59,553 bases of DNA from Gallionellales bacterium RIFCSPLOWO2_02_FULL_59_110 (GCA_001801215.1 MGXA01000058.1:1-59553); one strand, 5' to 3'; counted from the stretch's first letter, positions 42,390 through 51,612 are shown. Notes: generated by a model not told the origin, from the sequence alone. A program made the numbers and translations.

Positions 42390-44777
42390 ATGAGCGAGCA
42401 TTTTAAAATTGCGATTGTTGGTGGGGGGCCTGGAGGCTTGTCTGCCGCTGCGCGAGCGGCGGAGCTCGGCATTTCCCATGTTCTTCTTGAGGCCGCGCCC
42501 CACATCGCCGATACCATCCATCGCTACCAGAAGGGGAAACTGGTGAGAGCGGAGCCGATGCAACTGCCTTTGCGCAGCGCCTTGAGTTTCTATGCGGGAA
42601 CCCGTGAAAATATTCTGAGAACCTGGCAGCAGGAACTTGCCGAGCTTGGAGTGAATGTGCGCGTGGGTGCGGCGGTTTCCGCGATCTCCGGGCAGTGCGG
42701 CAATTTTCGGATTCCCTTGGAGCCGGGCAAGACGTTGACCGCCGAATTCGTGGTGCTTTCCATCGGGCTGCAGGGCAACATTCGCAAATTGGGCGTGCCG
42801 GGTGAAGACATGCAGAGAGTGCAGTATCAGCTGGACGACCCGGACGAATACAGCAACGAAACGATCATAGTGGTCGGCGACGGCGATGCGGGTGTGGAAA
42901 ATGCGCTCGCACTGTCCAGGCAGAATCGGGTGATTTTGGTCAATCTCCATGAGGAATTCAGCAATTGCGCGGAAGCAAACTTCCAACTGCTGATGACCGC
43001 TGTCACCGAAGGGCATATCGAAACGCGCGTCAGTACCTGGGCCGAGCGCGTCGACACGATTGCAAAAGGCGATTTTCCCGTGGCCTTCGTGGCGCATACG
43101 CCGCAAGGCCTGGAGCGCATCGAATGCCATCGTGTCATCGCACGTCTCGGAGCGGAGCCGCCGCGCAAATTGCTGGAAAATTTCGGCGTGCGCTTTCCGA
43201 ACAGCGATACGGCCTCCGTGCCGCAACTGTCCGAGCAATACGAATCCAATGTGCCGGGTTTGTACATCGTGGGGGCGTTGGCCGGATATCCGCTCATCAA
43301 GCAGGCGATGAACCAGGGTTATGAGGCCGTCGAATATATTACGGGCAATCCCGTCGAGCCTGCCGACGAGGTGTTGCTGCGGGAGAAATTCGCCGGTGTT
43401 CCCAATATTCGCTCGGTCGGCGATGGCATTGCGCTGGTCAGGCGCAATCTGCCGTTACTGGAGTCGCTCACGACGCTGCAATTGCGCGAATTCATGCTGG
43501 ATAGCTCGGTTCTGGCGCCGCGTAGCGGCGAAGTTATTTTTGCGCGGAGCGATTACAACAACAGCTTTTACTCGATCCTGGAAGGCGAAGTCAGCGTTCA
43601 TGTCGAAGGGAAAGACGGTGCCGCTGTTTTTACAATGGGCGCTGGAGACTTTTTCGGCGAGATGGGATTGTTGTCCGGGCGCCGCCGTTCTGGTACGGCA
43701 ATAGCCGGAGAGAATTGCGTGCTTGTCGAAACGCCGCGCCGCTCGATGCTCAAGTTGCTGAATGCGGCGAGCGGTGTGCAGCGCAAGCTGGACGAGGTGT
43801 CGCTCAAGCGGGTCGTGCTGAATTACCTGGATGCGTCGCTCCCGGATAGCGAGCTCGATTATCTCGTTCAAGGCGCCAAGTTCAAACAATATGCGTTTGG
43901 CGAAGTAATCTTCAAAGAGGGCGACAAAGCGGACGGGTTATACATGATCCGGCGCGGTTCGGTTACGGTATCCCGTATGGTTGCGGGAAAAGAGCAGGTT
44001 CTGGCGTATGTCTCCGCAGGCAACTATTTCGGGGAGATGGCTCTGACATCCAACATGCCGCACTCCGCGACAGTGCGCGCGGTATCGCCCACCGATGTGA
44101 TTGTGCTGGAGGCCGAGCATTTCAGGGCAGTGATGGAGCGGAATTCTTCAATGCGCGGCAAGGTTGGCAGCCGTTATCTGGAGCGCATCAGCCAAGGCGA
44201 GCCCAATCCGTCCGGCGAACCCGGCGGGCTGATTAAGTTCCTGATGGATCATGGGGTGGGCGAGGCGACCGATGTGTTGCTGATCGACTATTCGCAGTGC
44301 ATTCGCTGCAACAATTGCGAAAGGGCCTGCGCCGACGTGCACGGTGGAATTTCGCGTTTGAATCGCGGGGCCGGCCCGACATTTGAACAAGTCCATGTTC
44401 CCGTTTCCTGCCGGCATTGCGAACACCCGCATTGCATGAAGGATTGTCCTCCTGACGTGATTCGCCGTTCGGTGCATGGCGAGGTGTTTATCGATGATGG
44501 TTGCATCGGTTGCGGCAATTGCCTGAATAATTGCCCATACGATGCGATCCAAATGGCAGGCACAAGCGAGTACAAGCAACTCACTGTTTGGGAGGCGGTA
44601 TTCGGCAGGCGCAAACACCGGGAAGTCCGGAATGAGGCTGATGCGAATTTGCCCAAAAAAGCGGTCAAGTGCGACATGTGCATGGGTATTATCTCGGGCC
44701 CCGCCTGCGTCCGTGCCTGTCCCACCGGCGCTGCCTTGCGTGTAAGCCCGGAAGAATTTTTCAGCTTTGTCAGGTAG
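42390..44777 (+). CDS. FAD/NAD(P) oxidoreductase fused to two cyclic-nucleotide-binding domains and a four-cluster ferredoxin
   Basis: The 795-residue protein has four parts. Residues 1-330 are a thioredoxin-reductase-like flavoprotein (VGGGPGGLSAA for FAD, VVVGDGDAGVENA for NAD(P)) lacking the CXXC disulfide. Two cAMP-receptor-like domains follow at about 360-480 (FFGEMGLLSGRRRSGTA) and 500-615 (YFGEMALTSNMPHSATV); the second has His where the phosphate-binding Arg usually sits. The C-terminal 150 residues carry four cysteine sets (CIRCNNCERAC, CRHCEHPHCMKDCP, CIGCGNCLNNCP, CDMCMGIISGPACVRACP) for four [4Fe-4S] clusters, as in DmsB/HybA. There is no signal peptide or membrane helix, so it is cytoplasmic. 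It probably moves electrons between NAD(P)H and the membrane partner encoded next, under cyclic-nucleotide control (inference). Confidence 0.88.
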   Translation: MSEHFKIAIVGGGPGGLSAAARAAELGISHVLLEAAPHIADTIHRYQKGKLVRAEPMQLPLRSALSFYAGTRENILRTWQQELAELGVNVRVGAAVSAISGQCGNFRIPLEPGKTLTAEFVVLSIGLQGNIRKLGVPGEDMQRVQYQLDDPDEYSNETIIVVGDGDAGVENALALSRQNRVILVNLHEEFSNCAEANFQLLMTAVTEGHIETRVSTWAERVDTIAKGDFPVAFVAHTPQGLERIECHRVIARLGAEPPRKLLENFGVRFPNSDTASVPQLSEQYESNVPGLYIVGALAGYPLIKQAMNQGYEAVEYITGNPVEPADEVLLREKFAGVPNIRSVGDGIALVRRNLPLLESLTTLQLREFMLDSSVLAPRSGEVIFARSDYNNSFYSILEGEVSVHVEGKDGAAVFTMGAGDFFGEMGLLSGRRRSGTAIAGENCVLVETPRRSMLKLLNAASGVQRKLDEVSLKRVVLNYLDASLPDSELDYLVQGAKFKQYAFGEVIFKEGDKADGLYMIRRGSVTVSRMVAGKEQVLAYVSAGNYFGEMALTSNMPHSATVRAVSPTDVIVLEAEHFRAVMERNSSMRGKVGSRYLERISQGEPNPSGEPGGLIKFLMDHGVGEATDVLLIDYSQCIRCNNCERACADVHGGISRLNRGAGPTFEQVHVPVSCRHCEHPHCMKDCPPDVIRRSVHGEVFIDDGCIGCGNCLNNCPYDAIQMAGTSEYKQLTVWEAVFGRRKHREVRNEADANLPKKAVKCDMCMGIISGPACVRACPTGAALRVSPEEFFSFVR

Positions 44778-44815
44778 GCGGCAAGACACCCGCCCCATCA
44801 TCACCGGAGCTTCTT

Positions 44816-45790
44816 ATGAACCTGTCGCAGTCCTCCACCTTGATAAAGTACAAAAATTACCGGTATTTCAAAATTGCGGGCTTGCTGGTGGCCGTTGCGT
44901 TGGTGGCTTATGTGTCGGTAAAACCTGCCGATAGCCTGTTCTACGGCGGAACCTGGTTAAGTTTCGTGCTGGGCGTTACTTCGGCGCTGATTATAATCGT
45001 GCTGATGTTGTATGGCGTTCGCAAGCGTGTTGCATCAAAAGTGCCCGAGAGGCGTCATTACCGGACAAGCGTCGTACACCAACAAGAAGAACGCAACGCT
45101 CAGGACGATTTTTATGCGCTACATAAGGCAGAACGAAGAAAGCGCGATATCCGGGAAGGCTGGCGTTATGGCGGGACGCTACAGGGATGGCTTTCTGCGC
45201 ATGTATATCTTGGGGCCTCGCTCATCGTGTTGGCTTCGTTGCATACCGGTTTTCAGTTCAGCTGGAACATCCATACATTAACCTATGTATTGATGTTGCT
45301 GGTCATAGCGAACGGATTTTACGGGTTATTTACGTACCTGAACTACCCCGCCCTGATTACCCGGAATATGGGGGAAGATACGCTGAACGGGTTGCTGCTC
45401 AAGATTGACAAGCTTGATGAGTTGGCGCGGATACGCGCGCTCGACTTGCCCGATGAAGTGAACGCGCTGGTATTGAAGGCGCGGCGGGAAACACGGTTGG
45501 GCGGCAATCTGCTTCAACAATTAAGCGGCAGCCAGCATGATTGCCCGACCGACGCGGCGATACTGGGCATACGGCTACTGAGCAAAACCTTGATCGCGGA
45601 CGATCAGCCAAAATTAATGCGCGACCTGTATTCCGTGCTTTTGCAAAAACAAAAACTGGTGTTGCGGGTACGGAATGAAATCAAGATAAAAGCCAGCATG
45701 CAGCTCTGGCTATATCTTCATACGCCGTTATCCGTCGCGCTATTGGCCGCGCTCTTTACCCACATCGTGGCTATATTTTTCTACTGGTAG
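44816..45790 (+). CDS. membrane protein with two His-X13-His pairs, probable diheme cytochrome b
   Basis: The 324-residue protein has about five membrane helices: near 20-38, 45-65, 130-150, 155-175 and the C-terminus. Helix three contains a HVYLGASLIVLASLH pair and the last helix HTPLSVALLAALFTH; each His pair is 13 residues apart, the spacing that holds two stacked b hemes across a bilayer in ferric-reductase- and cytochrome-b561-like proteins. A charged cytoplasmic region lies in between. CGGAG precedes the ATG. It lies 38 bases after the FAD/FeS gene and five bases before the FHA-decaheme gene, so it likely links the two electrically. I do not recognise a named family. Confidence 0.7.
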   Translation: MNLSQSSTLIKYKNYRYFKIAGLLVAVALVAYVSVKPADSLFYGGTWLSFVLGVTSALIIIVLMLYGVRKRVASKVPERRHYRTSVVHQQEERNAQDDFYALHKAERRKRDIREGWRYGGTLQGWLSAHVYLGASLIVLASLHTGFQFSWNIHTLTYVLMLLVIANGFYGLFTYLNYPALITRNMGEDTLNGLLLKIDKLDELARIRALDLPDEVNALVLKARRETRLGGNLLQQLSGSQHDCPTDAAILGIRLLSKTLIADDQPKLMRDLYSVLLQKQKLVLRVRNEIKIKASMQLWLYLHTPLSVALLAALFTHIVAIFFYW

Positions 45791-45795
45791 CCAGA

Positions 45796-47418
45796 ATGAT
45801 CTCTTGCCTGTTGATTCGAGTCTCGCGCAACCAGCAAGGCTTGCCGGTTCTCAAGGAAAGCGCCCTTGCCGGCGAATCGCTCCAGATCGGGCGGGGCGCA
45901 GCCTGCAAGATTCATCTCCCCGACCATCGTGTCGGTTTGCTCCATGCCACCGTGAGGCGATCGGAAGATGGGGCGCTGTATATTGAGGGAGAAAATGGCG
46001 CGACCATCAAAATCAACGGTGCCGCCGAGCAGAGCGCCGCTCTTTCACCCGGGTTGCGCATCGAAGTTGGCCCTTATTTGCTGGTTGTTGAACCTGTGCC
46101 GGATGGCCGCGATATCGCCTTGTCGGTTGAAATGGCGCACTCGCTGCAGGAGAAGGCTGCAACATGCCGGACCGTGCCGGTCACGCTGGCAGAATTGGGC
46201 TTGAGCAAGCGCAAGCTCGGCTTCAGTTTGGCGTCCGGTATTCTTTTCTTGTTCCTGTTGTTGCCATTGCTGGCGAGCACTTCAACGACATTTGATAAAT
46301 GGCAGGCTACGCTTCCCGTCATCCTGACCGAATTGTGGAATCCCGGCCCATTAACCGGCGGGCATAGTGTATTTGGCGCGAAATGCACAACCTGCCACCA
46401 ACAGGCTTTCCGGGCTATTTCCGACGATATCTGCGCGGAATGCCATAAACAGGTCGCCAAGCGCCTGAGGGAAGATGATTTGCATGCGCGGATATTCAAG
46501 GATGTGCGCTGCACGGACTGCCATCAGGATCACAGGGGGAAAGCGGGGTTGGTGCTGCATGATTCATTGAAATGTGTAGCCTGCCATGGCGATATCAAGG
46601 GTAAATATGCTCGCACGGAGTTTGACGACGTGCGCGATTTTGCCACGGATCATCCGCCGTTCAATATCACTTTTCCAGATGGCAAAAATGTCGTACATGT
46701 CCGGCAGGACGACAAGGGAAAGCTGGTCGAGAAACCCGGACTCAAGCTGAACCATCAGGTTCATTTGGACAAGAAGGGCTTGTTGAGCCCGAAAGGCAAT
46801 ACTGTTTTGGCGTGCCGCGACTGTCACAGGCTCGAAGAGTCCGGAGCGCATTTTGCACCCATGACCATGAGAAAAACTTGCCAGCAGTCACAGTGTCACG
46901 TGCAGTATTTCATTGAGCCTGTCGAGGAAGTTGTGCCCCATGGATCGGAGCGCGAGGTATTGAACAGATTGCGCGAATTGAATGCCAGATGGCTGGCTGG
47001 TTCGGCGGAGAATATGGCGGCATGCAAACCTGAGAGCGGGGCTGGCATGGCCGCCAGCCACACCCTGGGATGTGTCGATGATCTTGCGCGGAAGTATGCT
47101 GCGACGTTTTTCAAGGAAAATCTCGAATGCGGCCAATGCCATGAAATCGAACCGAGCGGAAATAACGATGTTCCATGGAAGGTGACGCCGCTGCATATCA
47201 ACCGCGATTACCATCCGGTCGCCGTGTTTGCGCACTCCCGGCATGACACGGTTGACTGCACGGACTGCCACGACAAGGCGAATTCGAAGCCAAGCGCGGA
47301 GATTGCCATGCCGGCCATAGAAAAGTGCCGCGAGTGCCATGCCGGCAATCGATCCGTCAAAGGGAAAATCAAAAGCACCTGCGATAGCTGTCACCGGTTT
47401 CATCGAGCCGCGGAGTAA
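45796..47418 (+). CDS. FHA domain - membrane helix - periplasmic decaheme cytochrome fusion
   Basis: In this 540-residue protein residues 1-105 form an FHA-like domain (LQIGRGAACKIHLPD...LLHATVRR) in which the usual Ser of the phosphothreonine pocket (VSRxH) is replaced (VGLLH). One membrane helix follows at about 141-160, then a periplasmic domain with nine CXXCH motifs (CTTCH, CAECH, CTDCH, CVACH, CRDCH, CGQCH, CTDCH, CRECH, CDSCH) and one CX4CH (CQQSQCH), ten hemes in all. The topology puts FHA in the cytoplasm and the hemes in the periplasm, suiting a role like CymA or NrfH but phospho-responsive. It ends the three-gene inner-membrane module. Confidence 0.85.
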   Translation: MISCLLIRVSRNQQGLPVLKESALAGESLQIGRGAACKIHLPDHRVGLLHATVRRSEDGALYIEGENGATIKINGAAEQSAALSPGLRIEVGPYLLVVEPVPDGRDIALSVEMAHSLQEKAATCRTVPVTLAELGLSKRKLGFSLASGILFLFLLLPLLASTSTTFDKWQATLPVILTELWNPGPLTGGHSVFGAKCTTCHQQAFRAISDDICAECHKQVAKRLREDDLHARIFKDVRCTDCHQDHRGKAGLVLHDSLKCVACHGDIKGKYARTEFDDVRDFATDHPPFNITFPDGKNVVHVRQDDKGKLVEKPGLKLNHQVHLDKKGLLSPKGNTVLACRDCHRLEESGAHFAPMTMRKTCQQSQCHVQYFIEPVEEVVPHGSEREVLNRLRELNARWLAGSAENMAACKPESGAGMAASHTLGCVDDLARKYAATFFKENLECGQCHEIEPSGNNDVPWKVTPLHINRDYHPVAVFAHSRHDTVDCTDCHDKANSKPSAEIAMPAIEKCRECHAGNRSVKGKIKSTCDSCHRFHRAAE

Positions 47419-47905
47419 CGTGCCGCAGTATCCGGAATGGGGCAGGGGCCGAGAGCAATATGGCTTGCGACAGCATATGGCACAGCAAGCAAAGATCCGC
47501 CTGCCCGGTGTTACCTTGGAGCGCCGATCCGAAAAAATGCCCCGCATTGGCACAGCGTTTCCGCCGCTGGCTTTTGCCTCCATGGAAGAGGCGGGCGGCA
47601 GAAGATGCGGCGGTTGACAAGCGATTCGCGGATAGGGTATCGTCGCGCCCGGTGCCGTAGCGAGGATTTGTTTGGCGGCATTTTTCCGGTTAACACCTTT
47701 GTGTCTGTTTACGTTGAAGCTGCGGGAAATCGGCCCGGCCCACCTCCAGTGAGAACCGTACCAGGCTTTCCGGTGGCCGCGAAAAAAACATAAGTTCGAT
47801 TAAGACCCTCGCTATAGATGGGTTCGGGCATGGCGAACCGGATTTTTGTTCAGTAAAAATTCTAAGGCTTGTCAGAAAAACGCTGGATTGGGGAGAGTAA
47901 TTAAG
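47419..47905. other. intergenic region before the monoheme cytochrome gene
   Basis: These 487 bases contain no convincing gene. TTGACA at 47614-47619 with TATCGT at 47638-47643 (18-base spacer) is a candidate promoter, so the porin-cytochrome genes may be transcribed separately from the inner-membrane module. A short frame with GC-rich composition in this stretch lacks any homology I recognise. Confidence 0.4.
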
Positions 47906-48301
47906 ATGCAAATGAACCATCGGACACGCACCAATATCCTGGCCGGAATGATGGCTGGCGCAATTATCCTTTTCTTTCCGGTAGCGGCGCTTGCCGACGA
48001 TAACGGCCAAAAGGCTCAGGCCGGGGAGCAGATCGATGCCTACGAGGCAGTGGCCCTTGCGAATAGGGATAATTGCTGGAGATGCCATCATCTGACCAAG
48101 AAAAAAGAAGGACCTTCCTACAAGGCCGTTGCGGAAAAGTACCGGGGCAAACCGGAAGCCATCGATAAGCTGGTCAAGCACATCACCCTTGGCAAAGACG
48201 TGATCAAGCTTTCCGACGGACATGAAGAATTACATAAGTTCGACAAGAAACGCCCTCCTGAAGAAATCAGGAACTTGATCCTGTATATTCTCGCCCAGTA
48301 G
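47906..48301 (+). CDS. periplasmic monoheme c-type cytochrome without methionine ligand
   Basis: The 131-residue protein has a signal peptide (about 1-30, ending AALA) and one CWRCH heme motif at 57-61. It resembles class I c551-like cytochromes in length and in its C-terminal helix (PPEEIRNLILYILAQ), but the predicted mature protein has no methionine at all; the place of the usual Met loop holds GHEELHKF, so the second axial ligand is probably His. GGGAGAG lies eight bases before the chosen ATG. It is a candidate shuttle between the inner-membrane decaheme and MtrA, comparable in position to MtoD of Sideroxydans. Confidence 0.85.
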   Translation: MQMNHRTRTNILAGMMAGAIILFFPVAALADDNGQKAQAGEQIDAYEAVALANRDNCWRCHHLTKKKEGPSYKAVAEKYRGKPEAIDKLVKHITLGKDVIKLSDGHEELHKFDKKRPPEEIRNLILYILAQ

Positions 48302-48367
48302 GCATGGATATGCCATGGGCGGATCGTCAGCGTCTTCCAGTATCGAAAATAATAAAGTAGAAAAATA

Positions 48368-49363
48368 ATGAAACTCTCAAGAAAATTTCTAGTTTTGTGC
48401 GCATTCATCGCGGGAACTGGTTGGGCTTCGGCCTCGCTGGCCGCGCCCCCGCTGCCGCCGAATGCGGATTTGCCGCCATTCAATGACAAGACTTGCACCC
48501 GGTGCCACGACGAAGGCGAAATGAAACCGATCTGGTCTCTTTATCAGGCAAGGCATGGCGTCAGGACGGATGCCCATGCCCCAAACTGCCAATCGTGCCA
48601 CGGCGGGAGCAAGAAACACCTGTACGGTGACCCTGACCCTAAAATCAAGGGCAAGCAGCCGCCGGATGTCGTATTCGGCACGCGCGCGAATCCCGACGGC
48701 TTCCCGAAGAGTGAAGTGGACAGGCAAAATGCCTCTTGCAGCGCCTGCCACGATAAAGATTCGAAGCGCTCGCACTGGCAGGGAAGCACGCACCAGAGCC
48801 GCGGACTGGCATGCGTCTCGTGTCACGAAATCCACACCTTCAACGATAAAGTGCGCGACAAGCGCACCCAGCCCGAAGTTTGCTTCAAATGCCATAAGGA
48901 GCAGCGCGCGCAAATCAACCGGCCTTCCCGCCACGCGATTCCGGAGGGCAAGGTGGCATGCTCCGATTGCCATAACCCGCATGGTTCGGTCGGGCCGAAG
49001 CTGATGGTTCGCGACAGCATCAATGCGACCTGCTATACCTGCCACATGGAAAAACGCGGGCCATTCGTGCATAACCACGAGCCTGTCGACGACGACTGCA
49101 CGAACTGCCATAACCCGCACGGCACTCTCGAGCCGAACATGCTGAAGGCGCGCACCCCCTTCCTGTGCCACTCCTGCCACACGCCGCATGGCGCGGTGCA
49201 GCCTTTGCTGGCCGGCCAGGCGGGCGCCCCCAACATCGTGGGTTACGGCAACGGAACCTATATCACCCAGGGCAGGGGTTGCCTGAACTGCCATACGCAG
49301 GTGCATGGCAGCAATAACCCGAGCCTGACCGACCCCAAGAATGCGCAATTCTTCTTCCGCTGA
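48368..49363 (+). CDS. mtrA: MtrA/MtoA/DmsE-family periplasmic decaheme cytochrome c
   Basis: The 331-residue protein has a signal peptide (cut near SLAAPP) and ten CXXCH motifs (CTRCH, CQSCH, CSACH, CVSCH, CFKCH, CSDCH, CYTCH, CTNCH, CHSCH, CLNCH), matching the length and heme count of Shewanella MtrA (333 residues). In the Mtr, Mto and Pio systems this protein plugs the outer-membrane porin and carries electrons through it. The MtrB-type gene follows within 20 bases, confirming the pair. Direction of flow (metal reduction or Fe(II) oxidation) cannot be read from sequence. Confidence 0.95.
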   Translation: MKLSRKFLVLCAFIAGTGWASASLAAPPLPPNADLPPFNDKTCTRCHDEGEMKPIWSLYQARHGVRTDAHAPNCQSCHGGSKKHLYGDPDPKIKGKQPPDVVFGTRANPDGFPKSEVDRQNASCSACHDKDSKRSHWQGSTHQSRGLACVSCHEIHTFNDKVRDKRTQPEVCFKCHKEQRAQINRPSRHAIPEGKVACSDCHNPHGSVGPKLMVRDSINATCYTCHMEKRGPFVHNHEPVDDDCTNCHNPHGTLEPNMLKARTPFLCHSCHTPHGAVQPLLAGQAGAPNIVGYGNGTYITQGRGCLNCHTQVHGSNNPSLTDPKNAQFFFR

Positions 49364-49382
49364 TACAACTGTGCGAATGATC

Positions 49383-51602
49383 ATGAAAACAACCAGACAA
49401 CAATTTGGCTTTACTCCGAAACTTCTTGCCCTCATGTTGCTCGTGGCCTTTGGGGCGGCGCAAGCCGAAGAGGAAGAGGATGATGAGGATGATGGAATTA
49501 CGCGGCTCACCGTGCATGAAAACACGATAGGCGTCGGCTTGGGCGCAGTTGCCCGCGATAGCAAGGACAGGGCGATCTTTGGACAGTACAACGGCCTGCG
49601 CAAGGATGACGTCAACCTGTTGTTTGATGCCGATATCGAGAAGCGCTCGACGGAAGAGGGAACCCTGTTCGAGTTAAAAGTCAAGAATCTGGGTCTCGAC
49701 AACCGGGAAGCCAAAATCGAGTTCGAGAAGCAGGGCGACTATGAAGTTTATGCCATCTTCAGCGAAATTACCCGCCGCGATATCCACACCATCAACACCG
49801 GCCTGCTGAATGCCGAGACAACTGCCCCAACCGTGGTGAGCCTTGCCGCACCCGGAGCGGGGACTGACCTGAACTTGGATATCAAGCGCAGGGGGATCAC
49901 CGTCGGCGCGGAAAAATGGCTTACTCCAAACCTCTTTTTCGAGGCAAGCTTCAAGAACGAAGACAAGGATGGGGCGCGCTTGTCAGGAATAGGCCTCGCC
50001 TGCAGCACGGGCGGAAATTTCACCCCCATAAGCCGCTTTTTATGCGGCGACACCGGGGCGGTGCTGATGTTGCCCGAACCGATAAACTACACGACCAAGC
50101 AACTCGATGCCAAACTGAATTTTTCGGGCGAAAATTTCCTGCTGAGCGGCGGTTATTACGGCTCGTTTTTTAATAACTCGAACGGCTCGTTGAACCCGGC
50201 AATAAGCGGCAATCTGTGGAATCCGAATGGCTCGCCTCTCGATACCGGCGCCGCACCCGGCAGCACCCTGGCGGGTTATTTGCAGCAACCCTTTGCACTG
50301 CCGCCCGACAATCAGGCGCACCAGCTTTTCGTATCGGGCAACTATGCCTTCTCCCCGGCCACACGCGCAACTTTCAAATATGCCCATACCCATGCCACGC
50401 AGCACGACAGCTTCGCCGGCATGGGACTGACGGGAGCACCGGCAGGTGTCGGCAATCTCGGCGGGGTTGTGGACAGCAGCATAGCCCAGGTCGGATTAAC
50501 GGCGCGGCCCACAGCAAAGCTTTCCATGCTCGCCAACCTGCGTTACGAAGAAAAAAGGGACAAGACCCCGCTTGCCTGGTATGACTCGGACAGCAGCGGT
50601 GCGGTGCGCTATACGAACGACTTGAATTCGTCGCGGAAGGTTGCCGGAAAACTGGAAGCGAGTTACCAGTTGCCGGACAACTACCGGGCGACCGTGGGCG
50701 TCGATTACGCATCGGTGCACCGCGACCGGCCTGTAGCCACCTCCAGCATATCTGACCTCGCGCTTGCGCTGACCTCGCTGCGCGAGGAAACGCAGGAACT
50801 GGGCTATCGAGCCGAGCTGCGCCATTCGATGTCCGAAACTTTCAATGCCTCCGTCAGCTTCGGGCAAAGCCAGCGCGACGGATGGGAATGGCTGAACCTC
50901 GTACCCGGCACGCCGACCGTTCCGGATAGCGCCATCTACAATGCCAGCGGCACCTTCCCGATGACGATGGCTGACCGCCAGCGCGACAAATTCCGGCTGT
51001 CGGCGGATTGGCTGGCGACCGAAGACCTATCGCTGCAGTTCACCGTCGAAAATCTGCGGGACGGCTATACGGCCCCGTCCGAAAAAGGCGTGCATGGCGC
51101 CCGCACCATAACCTACGGCGTGGATGCAGCCCTGAAACTGTCCGAGGAATGGAGAGCGACCGCTTATGCGAACCGCGGCAGCCAGACCCTCAACCTGGAT
51201 CACTCGGTCGGATATATCGCCGAACTGGAAAACGTCAGCACCAGCCTGGGGATGGGCGTAAGCGGCAAGCCCAGCGACAAGCTGGAAGTGGGCGGAGACC
51301 TGTCGTACCTGGACGACGCTAACCGCTATACGCAAAGCATGAGTTCGGGCGCGCCGCTGGCCGGAGGAGGCTTGCCGGACATCACTTATCGCATGACCAG
51401 CCTGAAGCTTTACGGCAAATATGCGCTGGAGAAAAATGCCGATCTCCGTATCGATATGGGATATCAGAGACTGATGTTCGACGAATGGACCTGGGAAAAC
51501 AACGGGGTTCCCTTTGCCTATTCGGACAATACGACCGTTTCGATGCAGCAACACCAGAACGTGACTTACCTCGGGGTAAGCTATATTTTCAAATTCAGGT
51601 AG
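49383..51602 (+). CDS. mtrB: MtrB/PioB-family outer-membrane beta-barrel sheath
   Basis: The 739-residue protein has a signal peptide (ending GAAQA) followed by an unusual acidic stretch (EEEEDDEDDG), then alternating amphipathic strands rich in Tyr, Asp and Asn to the C-terminal aromatic end (NVTYLGVSYIFKFR), typical of a large barrel. MtrB-type porins surround MtrA. The N-terminal CXXC pair known from Shewanella MtrB is absent, as in PioB/MtoB-like members. An ATG two codons upstream (49377) is possible; neither has a clear ribosome site, so coupling to mtrA is likely. Confidence 0.92.
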   Translation: MKTTRQQFGFTPKLLALMLLVAFGAAQAEEEEDDEDDGITRLTVHENTIGVGLGAVARDSKDRAIFGQYNGLRKDDVNLLFDADIEKRSTEEGTLFELKVKNLGLDNREAKIEFEKQGDYEVYAIFSEITRRDIHTINTGLLNAETTAPTVVSLAAPGAGTDLNLDIKRRGITVGAEKWLTPNLFFEASFKNEDKDGARLSGIGLACSTGGNFTPISRFLCGDTGAVLMLPEPINYTTKQLDAKLNFSGENFLLSGGYYGSFFNNSNGSLNPAISGNLWNPNGSPLDTGAAPGSTLAGYLQQPFALPPDNQAHQLFVSGNYAFSPATRATFKYAHTHATQHDSFAGMGLTGAPAGVGNLGGVVDSSIAQVGLTARPTAKLSMLANLRYEEKRDKTPLAWYDSDSSGAVRYTNDLNSSRKVAGKLEASYQLPDNYRATVGVDYASVHRDRPVATSSISDLALALTSLREETQELGYRAELRHSMSETFNASVSFGQSQRDGWEWLNLVPGTPTVPDSAIYNASGTFPMTMADRQRDKFRLSADWLATEDLSLQFTVENLRDGYTAPSEKGVHGARTITYGVDAALKLSEEWRATAYANRGSQTLNLDHSVGYIAELENVSTSLGMGVSGKPSDKLEVGGDLSYLDDANRYTQSMSSGAPLAGGGLPDITYRMTSLKLYGKYALEKNADLRIDMGYQRLMFDEWTWENNGVPFAYSDNTTVSMQQHQNVTYLGVSYIFKFR

Positions 51603-51612
51603 GCAAGCGGGC

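Noticed and set aside
47437-47793. 118-codon frame between the FHA-decaheme and monoheme cytochrome genes
   Set aside because: It has no ribosome site, Arg/Ala/Pro-rich composition and no heme or signal motif, and it overlaps a candidate promoter.
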